A program made the translations under genes and the position numbers. Source: Rallus limicola (taxonomy: Eukaryota > Chordata > Aves > Gruiformes > Rallidae). From it: a stretch of 64,000 bases of DNA. The first letter of the stretch is position 1. Each line of letters opens with the position of its first letter. Below the pieces are notes generated by a model. That model was not told the origin of the DNA and made no database searches. It was given only the letters and a program-made list of their open reading frames with translations. The stretch spans positions 18,086,001-18,150,000 of the forward strand of contig JAKCOZ010000007.1 in NCBI GenBank assembly GCA_022605955.1, written 5' to 3'. Positions 11,801-24,810 of this stretch are shown in pieces.

Positions 11801-13931
11801 TTACTTAAAGAATTCCTCTTCAGAGTACAGTCCATATCAGCTCAATAGCAAATGGGAAGGCATTTATTCAAGGTTCTCTAGCATACAAGCATTGCTTAAT
11901 GGAGAAGACAGTATTTCTTTGTATGCAAAGGAAAATAAAAGCAACAAATCTAATTTTTTTAAAGTCTATTTTTTAAGGACACGTATATGTCTGAGCCCAA
12001 ATCCTAAATCTTATAATCTCTTTGGAAGGATTACATCAGAGCTTCTAATCTTATTTGCAGAATACTCCCACATCTACAGTTCACTTAAAGACATTAAAAT
12101 TCTAAATGGAAAAGTCAAGAAAAGGTGATTTTTATCACCAAACCCTTTCTGTGATAGTACTTACAGCCTTTAAAGTACAATGTATCTATCTCCAACATAC
12201 TTTTGCAGGGTATCAAGACAAAACAGCTTGGCTGGCTTTCTGTTTTTTCCACAAGCAACAAGGCAAAAATCTGCCCCACACCACTATCAGTGGTAAAAAT
12301 TCCCATGATTTTACCTACATGAGGAGGTTTTTTCTCAGAATGTCCTTTAAACCACCTCAGAACTTACTTAAATGAAAGTCTCACCTCATGCTTCTAGGTG
12401 AGAGCATATTAAACAAAATGCCATTAATGTTCTGTGCCTTTTTAATTTCATACTTAAGTTAACATAACATTGGCATTAGATTTTGCTCAAGAAGAAGTTG
12501 ACCTAAGATACTGATAGAAATCAATGAAAATGCATACAGTATTTTCCCAACTTAGCCTCCTAATAATTTTTATCTGTAATTGCTGATGTTACTGCGTTTC
12601 ACATACAATCTGTTCAGAAATAGCAGAGAGTGCTAGCTGAACAAAATTATCCCCATAAAAGTATTATTTTTTGTTTCCTGCTCAGACATTATTATAAAAA
12701 ATGGATGTAGAACCAGATCAGCCCATTTGTTCAACCAACAATTATTTCTTATTAAATTCCAAAAAGTTTAATGTCTGCTTAATCTTGAGTGATAGCCCTA
12801 ATCAAACTTTTTGTTGTCTCTTTCTCCTAGCATCTGAAGAGTGCTTAAAAGTAAACAGAAATGATGGAAAGGGAATCCCTATAGCAGAAATTAAGAAATA
12901 AAATACAGGGATTAACCTCCAGCCTTATGTGCCTTTATCTCTTCTCTGCCTTGCAACCAAAGGGAGACTGTTTAACCATTAAAAAAGATTAAAGGTATTA
13001 ATTAGACTAAGAGATAGAAACCTATCACCCTTCTGTCAGAGCAGACCAGAAATAAACCTTCTTCCAGATTTAAACAAAAAAAAATTTATATTTTTAGAGT
13101 TTGGTCAAAACAAAAGTCCTGTTGATCAGCTTTCTATGCTCCTATTGTTGTCTAAAAGATTAAACAAATGAGCCTGAAATTGAATAAACATTTTAACGAA
13201 TTTGTGTATGAGGGGCAGAGCCACTACTTCCTCCTCATATCAAAGTAGCAGCACTACACACAAACAAACATAATTCTGTTGGGATTTCATAAATCTATGT
13301 AAATAAAACAATGGAAGAAGATTAACAGACAGCCCCCAGCAGTGGAAGTCTAAATTGCCTTTTTTTTTCCTCCCCAAAATGAAGAAACTACACAGTACAT
13401 TTAAATTATGTAGAAAGTATTTTAAATGCCTTTTGCAACAGAAGCAGATATTATACCAAACTGCAGCTATATGCCGTGTCTAAGGACAGATTAGACATCT
13501 TTGAGAGTCACTTGTCAGTAGATTACAAAATATTATTAAAGACAGAAGACAACTGGCAAAAAAGAATATACTTTTGCCCAAGAATAACCCATTTCTTACA
13601 TTTCTCAAAGTTTTATATGATTTTTTTTTAAATCTTATGGGTTAACAAAAATAAAATTGCTGCTTTCAATCAGACATCCTTTTAAAAAGAATAGATGTTA
13701 ATAAAATACATTCATCTCATCATGTGTTAAAGGTGACCCTGTTAGAAAAATAGATGATGAGGTTGGAGAATTATAATGGGCTATATTAAATAGCTCTATT
13801 TGAAATATGGTAAAGTCAGCTCCTAAACAGCAAATTGGAAAAAATTATATTAAAGGTCACAATCAAAGAAATACTTGGGACTCATAGTATTAGTTGGTAA
13901 AAGATAAATCACTATTTTACCGAAAAGTGCT
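8831..13931. other. Long unique stretch without genes
   Basis: No repeat family recognised over about 5 kb. Scattered frames of 60-113 codons (for example 11787-12128 plus, 11392-11727 minus) overlap in several phases and carry no motif. A CAG|GTATGT donor-like site occurs at about 9692-9700 without a convincing partner acceptor. AT-rich motif-dense stretches at about 12420-12690 and 13590-13850 may be conserved non-coding DNA, unverified. Confidence 0.5.
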
Positions 13932-13994
13932 TTATATAGATATACATATACAGACACACATACAATACATACACAAACACGCACACTTATATAG
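13932..13994. repeat. Interrupted AC/AT microsatellite
   Basis: Alternating purine-pyrimidine DNA (TATA, CACA and ACAT units with interruptions) over about 60 bp. It is an old, degraded dinucleotide repeat; the imperfections suggest low current instability. Confidence 0.7.
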
Positions 13995-15039
13995 GAATAT
14001 TAAACATAGACACAGCACTCACAAAAAAATATTTATACACAACTCTGACTTAAGTCAGTCTGTATCTAGAGTAATCACTCTGGGACAGAGTAGACTGGAT
14101 TCACACTGCTCTAAATTACAAGAGTTTGACTCCCACCATTTAATACTTAATATTTACTTATTAAATAGCTAATCATAGGACAAATTCAGATAAATTAAAG
14201 TAGAAAGAAGCAGAATACTGATTCCAGTCCTGTTTATCTACTGCATGAATCTCGGTGTCTCATATACATGCAATACCAATAGAAGAATGTGAATGCTCCT
14301 TTCTAAATATTTTTGTTTAAAAATAAAAAAAGAGAGAAGCTCTGTTCACTGAAATCACTTTAGGATAAATTTGAGAATGTTTGGAGAAACAAAAATACTC
14401 TTGTGTGGATTTTTCGGGACAAGACCTCTTAAGATAGTATTTTGATCCCCGATATATGAATCTAAAAAGTCAGCACCAAATTTCTGCAAAGTTCTTGCTG
14501 TAAACATTAAGCAACAGTAAAACAGTACAACGGTGTATTAACAATTCTAATGAATGTGTCCAAATCCTGATGCAGTAAAAGGTAGAACACATTTATTTTT
14601 TATCTTATAAGGTGATCCTGAAGTGAGTCACAGAAGACAAATAACTAAATAATATTGCATATAAGCAGAGCTGCAAAATAAAAATAAATATTTAAAGACC
14701 AAAACAAATCAAAAGTATTCGTTTCAGGAGCAGTAGTCAAACAAGCAGTTATGAAGGTAGATATATTTTGCATGAGATTTTACAGGCCATATTATAGCTC
14801 TTTCACAAGTGCTGTTTTGCTTCCACACATAGGCACAGGATAATGATTTTGGGTCTCTTACAAGACATTCAGTGTGTTGAAGCCTCTGACCAAGAGCAGA
14901 GTAGTGGCACTTGGCGTGATTCCACCTGATAGTCAAGGCACTGATAGTCAAGAGGACAAAGTCCAAGAATTTTTATCAGTACTCCCAATGTTGCCTATAA
15001 AAAGAAATACTTCATTAAAATCCTATTTTATTAAGATTA
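13995..15039. other. Unique AT-rich DNA
   Basis: No gene or known repeat seen. A 12-nt word CTGATAGTCAAG is directly repeated at 14926-14937 and 14941-14952 (period 15). Nothing else noteworthy. Confidence 0.5.
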
Positions 15040-15400
15040 CAAGTCTTTCCATCCAAAGCCAGGATGCCTCCTTCACCTCACCCTTATGCATTTGCCTGAC
15101 CACTCCCAGAATCTCGAGCTCTTCTACTGGTGCAGATGGAGGCACTCAGCCTGGCATTTTGCTCATCTCACTATGAAGAAACAAGTCCCACTCCCCACTC
15201 CAAAGCCCTTACCCAAAACAGATCCTGTCCCAGCTTCCTTCTCCAGGCTGCCTGCGCTCAGCAAGAGCACCCTGAGAGCACATGGGGAAAAACCCTTTGA
15301 GCTCCCAGCCTGGCCCACTGCGGCCACAGCTGGAACTGGGAGTAAACCCCTGCGAGAGCTTCAGTCTCCTTAGTAGCCACAGTGCTGGTGAAAAGTAAGT
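15040..15400 (+). other. GC-richer block containing an exon-like segment
   Basis: This is one of the more GC-rich stretches of unique DNA in the window. A C/T-rich run ends CTTCTCCAG at 15246, a good splice acceptor, and AAAA|GTAAGT at 15391-15400 is an excellent donor. The 148 bp between (15247-15394) are closed in two frames. The third is open from before 15086 until a TAG just short of the donor, so a coding internal exon is unlikely and a non-coding RNA exon is the better guess. No homology recognised. Confidence 0.22.
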
Positions 15401-16444
15401 TTTCTCTACCATCTATGTGTGAGTGAGTGTGCAAACCACAGTCCTCCAAAGGCACTTGAATTGGCCAAATACAAGGCTGTCAAGAGGTGCAGCCACAAAA
15501 CGCAGCACAGAAAGCTCCTTTCTGCTAAATGCCTTGCTCCAAAGCCGAGGGATTCTTGAGCTCTTCAAAGGGAAAAGTACCGAAAATTTCCTTTGTTTTC
15601 TTGTATAGGGTTAAAAGGGTATTTCTGCTGCTTTTCAAAGCAGCTTACTGAAAATAACCAGAAGTTTTTTTGAAAGGAGTTTCAAGAGAAAGAGAGAATA
15701 AAAGAAAAGAAATCTGCTGAAGCAAATACCCATTAGGGAAAATTTCAACCCACATACTTAAAACCTAGCAAAACTTTAGCAAACTGAAACACTTTTCATC
15801 ATATGAAGTACATCCAATATAAAATATCAAACAATTGTAATATGCATGCCAAGAACAACCATGCCACAATTGCACTCAAGGCAAGGAGATACCCCTAGCA
15901 CCAGTTTGGCTTTGCTTCTCACTTCAGTACTTGGGGGCCAGGGTCCTCACCATGACACACCAGCTTGGGCAGTGTTTTTTGTAAGTGAATAATTCTAGGT
16001 ATTACCATGCAAGTCTGAGAGAAAATTTTCCGGTTAACAAGAAAAGCAGGTTGCAACACCAGAATCATTTTTAGCATGTTAACAACAAACGTGTCAAAAG
16101 CATGATTCAAAAAGAAAATGCACACAGAAGCAGCAGTGAGCAACTGTACAAGATTGCCATGCAGAGAGGTTGTCCATCATTTGCATATTCAGGATGTTTC
16201 TAGGGACGTTTTTCTTGTTTTAAAAAAGGATCATAAAGCAAAGCAGAGGACACAGGAAAAATGCCTAACAGTATAAGATGTGCACAAATCCTTTTACTCC
16301 CCTTAAAACATGAGAAGCAAATAATTTTTTTTTTCACTGGTATCAGAAATGCCTCTTTTCTTGACACTTCTGTGCACTTAGTGCAATAAAAAGTCATATC
16401 TCTTAAAAATCCTGTGAATTCCTTAAGGCCCTCTGGATGTATCT
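15401..16444. other. Unique DNA, nothing recognised
   Basis: Frames such as 15919-16143 (minus) are short and featureless. No repeat family seen before the CR1 3' end at 16445. Confidence 0.5.
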
Positions 16445-16634
16445 CAGAACCATAGACTGGTTTGGGTTGAAAGGGACCTCAAACATCTAGGTCCAACTCC
16501 CTGCCATGGGCAGGGACATCCCCTTGCTACACCAGGATGCCCAAAGCCCCATGCAACCTGGCCATGAACACTGCCAGGTAGGGAGCAGCCACAGCTTCTC
16601 TGGGCAACCTGTGCCAGCGCCTCATCACCCTCAA
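16445..16634 (-). mobile_element. CR1 LINE fragment, 3' end
   Basis: Read on the plus strand, it begins AGAACCATAGACTGGTTTGG and continues with GGGTTGAAAGGGACCTC, CTGCCATGGGCAGGGACA and GGGCAACCTGTGCCAG. This is the standard antisense signature of the CR1 3' untranslated end and the last part of ORF2. The 3' end lies at 16445, and the copy is truncated at its 5' side near 16634. That is the usual result of incomplete reverse transcription during LINE insertion. No coding capacity remains. Confidence 0.93.
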
Positions 16635-19600
16635 ACTGAAGTCTTGAAAGTCTATGAAAAAGTCTTCATGCAGACTATGGGCCTTCTTTCATTCTTGTCA
16701 GAATCATTAGGGAATTTATTTTCTCTTCTATGGAACAAGAAGCTTGTCATGTCCAATTCTCATAAAATTTACAAAGCTATCCCCTCTCAATTTCTTCATC
16801 TATAAAAAGGGAATGGTTGAAATCCACTGTATCTTTGTAGGACTATAGAAATGTTTTCATATGCAAAGTTCAGGTACAAACCAAGCTGTTCATCTTGAAA
16901 TCCTAAACTGAGAAGAGGCTATTGGGCTTTCCTGTAGATACAATATTGATGTGAGACTCCTAGGCAGAGGAATTAGTAGATTGAAATACGTAATTACCTC
17001 AGGGATTTATTTTTCTTTTAATTTTAGGATTACAGTGTTATTTTAACCTCTGTCTCAACAGCCAAAATAAAAATGACATATTGCATGTCATTACATACAT
17101 ATTCAGCTAGAAGATTAAAAAAAAAGATCTGATTTTTTAAATTTAAGAAAGAAACAAACAAACACAGCTAAACAGACTTTCATGCATTTTTAGTGGGAAT
17201 TTACAAAGGCTGCATACTTGCTGTGCCTCAGTCCAAAGCAAATTAAAATGGTTGAGTTACTACAGAAAATACTCAAAACAAGGTTGGTAATGGATGTTCT
17301 AAAGGAATGTGGGCTCTGGCGGTGACACCGACTGCCTCTGTAATAATGTATTTCAAATGATTTAGCTGACTAAGTGCTTCAAAGAACACAAGAAAATATC
17401 ATTTTTGAAGCTCTGGTTCAGCTGAGCATTTTAGGTGAATGTAGCTTCCAAAGCATTTTAGATGGCTCTCCTTTCCAGACTGAGATGATCAAAGAATTTG
17501 ACACATAGAAAGCCTGACTCTTCCTTCACATGCACCACTGTAACAGTGTTGATTTCAGTGCTGTTACTCCTGTGTTTTAACAGCATACATGAGAGGAGAA
17601 CCAGGCTCAGCATGTGTAATATCCCACCAGCACACTTTATATTCCTGTTCACCATTCTGTTGATGTATGAGCTACTGCATGGTTCTCAGAGGGCCATTGA
17701 CTTTTGAATCAAAATTTTGATACCATTGTGCTGCTGCATTTGCATGTTCTTGCACCTTCTAAATTTAAATGAAAACAGTGCCCACCCACATAAAAGAAAG
17801 GCAGCAGCATTTTTTTAAGCATGAAAAGTAGAATGAATCCATTCTAATTGTAATCAAATATTCACGTGACTTAATCACATTGCTATTGTCCTACAGATAA
17901 GCTTGACTGCAGCATACAAACTACAGAATATGAACGCTCAAGAAACTTCCTAACGCCTGACTATATTCCTCTAGATCTTTCTTCTTTCTCTGATCCCCTG
18001 CTTTAAATCACGGGCAAATGCCCCAATGAACAACCATTTGGACAATTGACCTGACTCTTCAAATAAGGCTGTAGGAGAACAAAAATCTCTCATTTCACTC
18101 TGCCTCCCTTAGATCCTATGGGGAGGACTCCAAAAAGTCAAATTCTGCTCTGTTTCCTCTTCTCCTCCCAGTGTCACTTCTAATGGTGTCTTAAGCTCAC
18201 CCACCTTTCTGCTGACATGTGCAGACCCAGGAGCAAACCAAACTCTGCTCTGTGACCATTCCCTACGTACCAGAAAAAGCAAGCTAAGCACAAGTAGTAT
18301 CTGCTCAGCTCTGAAAGTGCTGTGCCTTACTGTGAGCTCTTCAAGCTGCAGACAATTGATAACAATGGGATTTAATTGTGTTTCAAAAGAGTGCAGCTAT
18401 CTATGATCAGCAGGTACAGTAGAGATATTTAAATTCAAATTTATACCAATGCACCTTTGTGAAAATGTACAGCAGCCTATGTGTGTGCAAGATGCTCAGC
18501 CTAGGAAAAGAGCTTATTCTTAAACCCAATTCTAGGTCAATGAACCTTAGTTCATGTGAACAATATCATTTTAACAATAACCTGGATTTATTGCCCTAGA
18601 AATATAATATTAATAAACATCAGGGATGAATGTGATAGTGCATTCAGAACTGGTAGCTGATCACATTTAGTTACCAGAGAACATTTCACTATGTTATGGA
18701 GGACATGCTGTACTGTCTATTCATTTAAAATGTCTTTTTTTCTTTTTTCCCTCCTCCTCCTCTAAGGATTTTGGAGCATCCGAATTTAAACGTTGGCACA
18801 GCCTGTCATGCAAAAAATCTTGGCAGTTGTCTATGCTGAGCAATAGAGATATTTAACTTAATATAAACAACAATATTGCAACATTTCAAAATGCTTATGT
18901 ATTTTTTTTATTATCTCATCCCCCTCTGTTTACATACTCTTGTATAGTCTATCGTCAATAGAAATTTGCCAGGTTTCAGGACAGGGTTTATACCAGTTCT
19001 TGCTCTGCCTTATGAAATGAAAAGCAGAAAGAAATAGTCTGGCACAGATGTACAAAAGCCATTTATAGGTTTCCACCTTAAGATCTGATTTGGTGCAGCT
19101 CCATAAAAACCAAATGCACATCCCAGGCCAATAGGCCATCTCATTTTCAATTATCATGAAGCCAGATTAAGTGTCCTGTCAGCTTTTCCAACCCCACAGT
19201 TCTAACAAAGCCTCTTCCTATCAAGGTAAACTGCTGCAGTTGCTGCCTTAACCCTATGCCACTTACTGTTATGCTCTTTAATTTAAAAAAATAAATAGAA
19301 GCTACTCATGCACACATTTGCCAAATGGGATAAGATTTTCTTTAAAACTGTCTTTCTATAGTAAGGCTACTGAAGTTAATGAAATTCAGCTCTATTTCTT
19401 CACCTACTATCTTACCCTTATGAGAGTCCTAGAGACATCCTAGAGACTCTGGGAGAAGTAGTCTAATCTAATGTTCTGCTGTTTTTTGTTTTCATTTGCC
19501 AAATATTATTCCCTTCCTTTGTTTTTAAATATGAAATGAAATTAACCGTATCTCTGAGATTTTTTTTTCCTCAAATCACTATGTCCAGTTGATAAGGCAG

Positions 19601-20970
19601 AATTTGACAAACAGGTTGTGTATTATTCTTTCTGCCACTGGCTTCTTAAATGTCTGATGACAAGTGATTTAACCTCCTTGAGATACAGTCCCCATAACTG
19701 TACAATGGCAATACTGCTACTGATCTGCTTGCTTAAATTCTTTGTGAGAAGTAAGTATTAACAGGATTAATAGCCTTTAAGGGACAGAACTGACTCGTCT
19801 GATCTCCTGTATATTGTAGGCCATGGTTTATCCTGCCAGTTTTATTTGTGCAGAGCTCAAAACCCTGTGTTAGACAGCTATCTGAGGACTCCCGAGGACA
19901 CAGAATGTAACATTTCCTTGGAAGTTTGTTCCAGAGCTTATTAACAAGCTACTTCTACCCCATTATTAATCTGTATCTCATGCTAATCTGAATTCATGCT
20001 AAACCCAAGCCAAATCATTAGTTCTCACCTATCCTTTTTTTTCTGCCAGATTAAAGGCTTCTTTTGTACCTGGCATTTTCTCCTCGCCAACCTCCTTACA
20101 CAGTGTAATCAAGTCCTTTCTCAGTCTTTTTTTAGGTATTATTATTATTACTACTGCAAATGGAGTCAGACTGAAGATCTCAGCCTGAACACTGAAATCC
20201 TGTGCTTAAATACAAAATGAGAATAGCATTGGGTATCAACGGTGCTGGGTCTCCTGCAGTGCCTTGCCAATGTTCTTTAATCTTGATCAGGAAAGACCAC
20301 CTGCAAGGCTAAGCTGATAGTCTCATTCTTCCTGTCCATTCATTCCTGGGTCGCTGAGCTCAGTCTGCCAACATGGGTATCAATTAGTGCAAAAAACATC
20401 ATCAGAATTTCAACTAAGCTGTGGTAGTGTCCCTGCATTTAAAGTACTGTTGTCAAAATTGTGCAAATTGAGACAAAAAAGCCTGATCTGTAATTAAGTC
20501 TGTCTTTTTTTAGCCTGAGATCAAGTAGCTTTCAAAAAAAAAAATTAGAAGAAAAAATTAAATGACTTTCAAAACATTAGGGAAAATACATAGGACAATC
20601 AAAAATGTTGTTATTCCTCTGACTCAAACACATCTTTTATTTTTAAATGACATTTCACAGGCCATTAGTTCATAATGTGAACTACTGCCTTTGGACATTA
20701 GGAGTAATAAAAAATCCTTCTGCAGAGAAACTCATGCTCAGGTTACTTTTCTTCTTAAAAAGATTTTTAATTTGTGGACTTTGTGTGCAATTGCCACTGA
20801 GATATCTTTGGAGCAATTTGCTCTGGCTTGCTTTGAAACAGAAAAATATTTAGGTGAGACATGCACATAGATAGAAGTGCTGATGAAGGCCAAGGTACAT
20901 AAAATTACACAGAAATATTTATGCTAAATATGGGAAAATGTAAAAATTTCCTGTCTAGCTGAATTTAAAT
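16635..20970. other. Unique AT-rich DNA, no gene seen
   Basis: No repeats recognised over 4.3 kb. Around 17290-17460 a motif-dense stretch (with GGCGGTGACACCGACTGCC near 17320) looks like possible conserved non-coding DNA. A pyrimidine run (T and CCT units) lies near 18730-18763. Frames of 60-99 codons are scattered and featureless. Confidence 0.5.
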
Positions 20971-21690
20971 CACAGAATCACAAAATTTCAAAATGTTAGG
21001 GGTTGGAAGGGATGTCAAAAGATCATCTAATCCAACCCCCCTGCCAGAGCAGGATCACCTAGATTAGGTCACACAATAACATGTCCAGGTGGGTTTTGAA
21101 TGTCTCCAGAGGAGACCCCACAGCCTCTCTGGACAGTCTGTTCCAGTTCTATGTCACCCTTAGAGTGGAAAAGTTTTTTTCTTATGTTCTTGTGGAACCT
21201 CCTAAGCTTGCACCCTTGTGCTATTGCTGGCCATCACTGAGAAGAGCCTGGCTCTGTCCTTCTGATTCTCACCCTTTACATATTTATAAACACTACTAAT
21301 GTCACCCCCTCAGTCTCCTCTTCTCCAAGTTAAAGAGGTCCAGCTCCCTCAGCCTTTCCTCATAAGGAAGGTGTTGCACTCGATTAATCATCTTAGTGGC
21401 CCTGCACTGGACTCTGTCAAGGAGTTCTGTGTCCTTCTTGAACTGAGGGGCCCAGAACTGGACACAATATTCCAGGTGTGGTCTCACGAGGGCAGAGGAG
21501 AGGGGGAGAAGGACCTCTCTTGACCTACTAACCACACCCTTCTAATACACCTCAGGATGCCATTGGCCTTCTTAGCCACAAGGCTACATTGTTGGTCCAT
21601 GGTCATTCCCGTGTCCACCAGGACCCCCAGGTCCCTTTCCCTTGTGCTGTTCTCCTACACATCTGTCCCCAACTTATACTGGTACACGAA
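20971..21690 (-). mobile_element. CR1 LINE, 5'-truncated copy
   Basis: The copy is antisense to the given strand. Its 3' end is at CACAGAATCAC (20971) followed by GGGGTTGGAAGGGATGTC and CTGCCAGAGCAGGATCACC, which points to a different CR1 subfamily from the copy at 16445. On the minus strand, 21535-21302 reads as 77 codons matching the CR1 ORF2 C-terminal region, including [16 protein letters not shown] and [16 protein letters not shown]. Similarity fades near 21690. It lacks the reverse transcriptase core and is dead. Confidence 0.93.
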
Positions 21691-24600
21691 TATGATCTTT
21701 GAATCTAGAAATGGGGTGGATGCCCCCTTATATTTGATTGCAGAATATGCCAAGGTCTTCCAGTTTCTCATATTATAAAAGATCAGACCCACCTAACAGT
21801 CCCTTTCATGGGTGTTTATATTCACACAAAGATGTGTAAATTTATAGTTCAGCCAAGACTGGCTCTGACTCTGTTCAAGACAAAACTCACACCAAGACTT
21901 GCAGTTCTGGGGGATTCTACATTAAAATCTCACATGAGAAAGATGGTAAATGGCTCTAGTGGCTGGCTCCTTGTCACCCATGTAGTCACCTCGTAGATGA
22001 TCCAAACTCCAATATTTAGTTTTTACCAATTACCTGAAATGTACACCTGAGTACAAGTGAAACAAATACTGTTCCTTTAAATAACTTAAGACTTAGTTTA
22101 TTAGAGGCTTATAAAGTAATTTTTAAACACATAATTTGATTTGTGGGAGAATTCTGATCTCTTTAGTCTATATCTTAACAACATAGGCCTTCTTCTTTTT
22201 CGTTAATCTTCAACTCTATATTGTACAACAAATACATGGAAATCCACTTTACAATTGGGCCTAATTTTTGACATCTTTGCATCCTTGCTTTTGTGAGTTT
22301 GCCAGAATATTGGACTACTGTTGTCATATTATCCCAGCATCTCAGCTACTTGTCACAGAACATCATATCCTGGAAAATAATGAGTTTCAAAATAAAGATG
22401 AAAAGAAATCTACTTCTAAAAAGCCTTTCAGTGGATACATTATTTACTTTGGAAAAGATGGGTTTTGGTGGCTCGCCTTGGTATCACACAAGGTACAATA
22501 TCACTGATACTAAATCTGATTAATTTCATTTTGGAGTCCCTTTTTGGAAGCACTTAAGTTTCACCCACTTGTGTATGTGGTTTTCAGACAGTTTCTTGCT
22601 CAAGCTCTAGGTCTGCTGTGCAGGAACATTACAGAATCCTCAGACTTTACTAAGAAAAATGACAGATTTTAACAAATATTTCTCAAATCCAGCTCCCTGG
22701 CTATAGAACCACATGTACATAGATTCTGTATGTCCTTAAATATACAGTTCTCTAAATCATTCCGAATAAACTTCATGAAAAAAATAAAATTTGACATAGT
22801 TAAAGAAGCTTATAGAATGTTGATGAATAGCACATAAACTCACAATTTATGGTATAAAATAAGGCTCAGACTTCTAGACTGACCAAAATCTTACTAAGGG
22901 TTGATAGCTCCACTAATTGCAAGTAAACATTTCAATGTTAAGAACCTGAAGGAAAGGTTTAATCTCTATTCTACTAGCATGATCCATAAGGATCTACCTT
23001 ATGATCACTGTCTGTTTTTTTAGTCAACTGCTAAAACCAGGCATACATTATTTAGTAGAATATTTAAGACCAAACTTCCCACATTCTAAGATTCCTGAGT
23101 AAATTGCATGTTTTCTAATGAATTACATAAGGGCTGGAAGAGAGTTGCCAGCTATGTGCGATGATTCAAGAAGGCTAAAAAATGCATTTACGGTCTCTCA
23201 AAGGGGCCAGGCCACTGTCCAAGCATGCAGACACAGGGGTTGAGAACCACAGATGTGAGTCATGGACACAGAAGATGATAAATGTGAACTCTGCGGCTAC
23301 ATAAAGACACTTTTGCATGACCTTTCTGCATTTATGGTGCTACTGTGTTCAAAGTCATTAAATGGATTGCACAAATAGAATATCCACAAAACTGTCCCTT
23401 GCCAACCTTCCAGATTTCCACACAGAAATCTGACCAGGCATTCAAGCAGCTTTAACCTCTGCCAAGACCTCTCAATGGCTCTACGATCTTCAGCCAACAG
23501 TTTACAAAGGACAGAGATGGAGGGGGGCCAGAGAATAGGATTGATAGCTGAATGGTACAAGAGCTATCAGAAAGGTACCAAAGTATATCTTTGGTCTTGC
23601 ATATTTCATTTAATTCTCAGATGCAAACCTTTATCATAAAATCATCTCACCTCTGTTAAGCACGTATAACAGCCTGTCAGCAAGTTGAAACTCCCTAATC
23701 TACATCTTGGCCTCATTCCTCAACTTCACTGTAGCCAGATTTCACTGCACTGTGGCCAGACACAAAGTGACCAAAGCTCATATTTGAAAGCCAACAGCAG
23801 GAGAACTACAGAATCGCAGGGGATGCCTCTGATGGCACACTCAGCAAAATGGATGAATTTATATCCATCTCCAATGCCCCAAACCATGAAACAGGTGTCT
23901 CTGGGGCAACATGGTGAGTGTAAATTACACTTAATTCTGGAAGAAGAAACTTTTGCCTTTGAACAACTTCAGATACATAACCAAAAGGGAGCTAGCACAA
24001 ATCTTTCAGCATAATCTGAGATCAAAATACAAAACTCTTAACAGCATGGGGCATCACAAACCCCCTAACAAGCTTCAGTTCAATAAACTGATGAATGGAT
24101 TACAGTGATATAGCTGTATGGAGGCCCTTTTTTCCTCTTTGACAGGTATGGTGCTGCTAATATTCTGCATGCTAATAGCTGACAGCCGGCTTCATACTGC
24201 TTAATGAAACAGGCAGGACCCAGACTCCTAGGGCCTGGTGCCCACCAGGCTATGCCACATAATCTGTAGCTGACAGGAAGAATCTGGCAGCTAAATTCCA
24301 CCACTGTTCATTTTATCTTTAATCCAATTTTAAAGATACAGTTTATTTAGTGGATACTTTTTCATTTTATACTACAGGTGCAAAATCTTAGTCTTTATCA
24401 TGGGGAAAACAAATAAGCACATGGAAGAAGTTTCAAGGGGCATTGTCTCAAATGTTATGGTGCAGGCACACACAAAGTATGCATATGTATGTATATAAAG
24501 ACAGTGAAGTCCTAGATCTGAAAACATGAATATGAGTTCAAGTTCCAGTGGCTGCGGAACCCATTCAGGTCCCACCTTTGTGATAAATGCAAGTGGTAGG

Positions 24601-24739
24601 GATTTACAGATATTTCCCACATCCATAATGTAGACATGTCTGATTACTGCTACAGAAATAGCAGCAGGAGACACAAGCTGTCACCCACCCCCGGCACACT
24701 CACTGGTGGGTTAGAAATGCCAAGGTTACAGCTAAAACC
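21691..24739. other. Unique DNA, no gene seen
   Basis: No repeat family identified. The 109-codon frame at 23685-24014 (plus) and the 100-codon frame at 24372-24674 (minus) have no recognisable domain and are taken as chance. Confidence 0.5.
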
Positions 24740-24810
24740 AATACTTGAAATAAAGCTCAAGGAAACAGCAAGCCCAGCTACAGAGAAACTATCTGAGCAG
24801 CCAGGGACTG

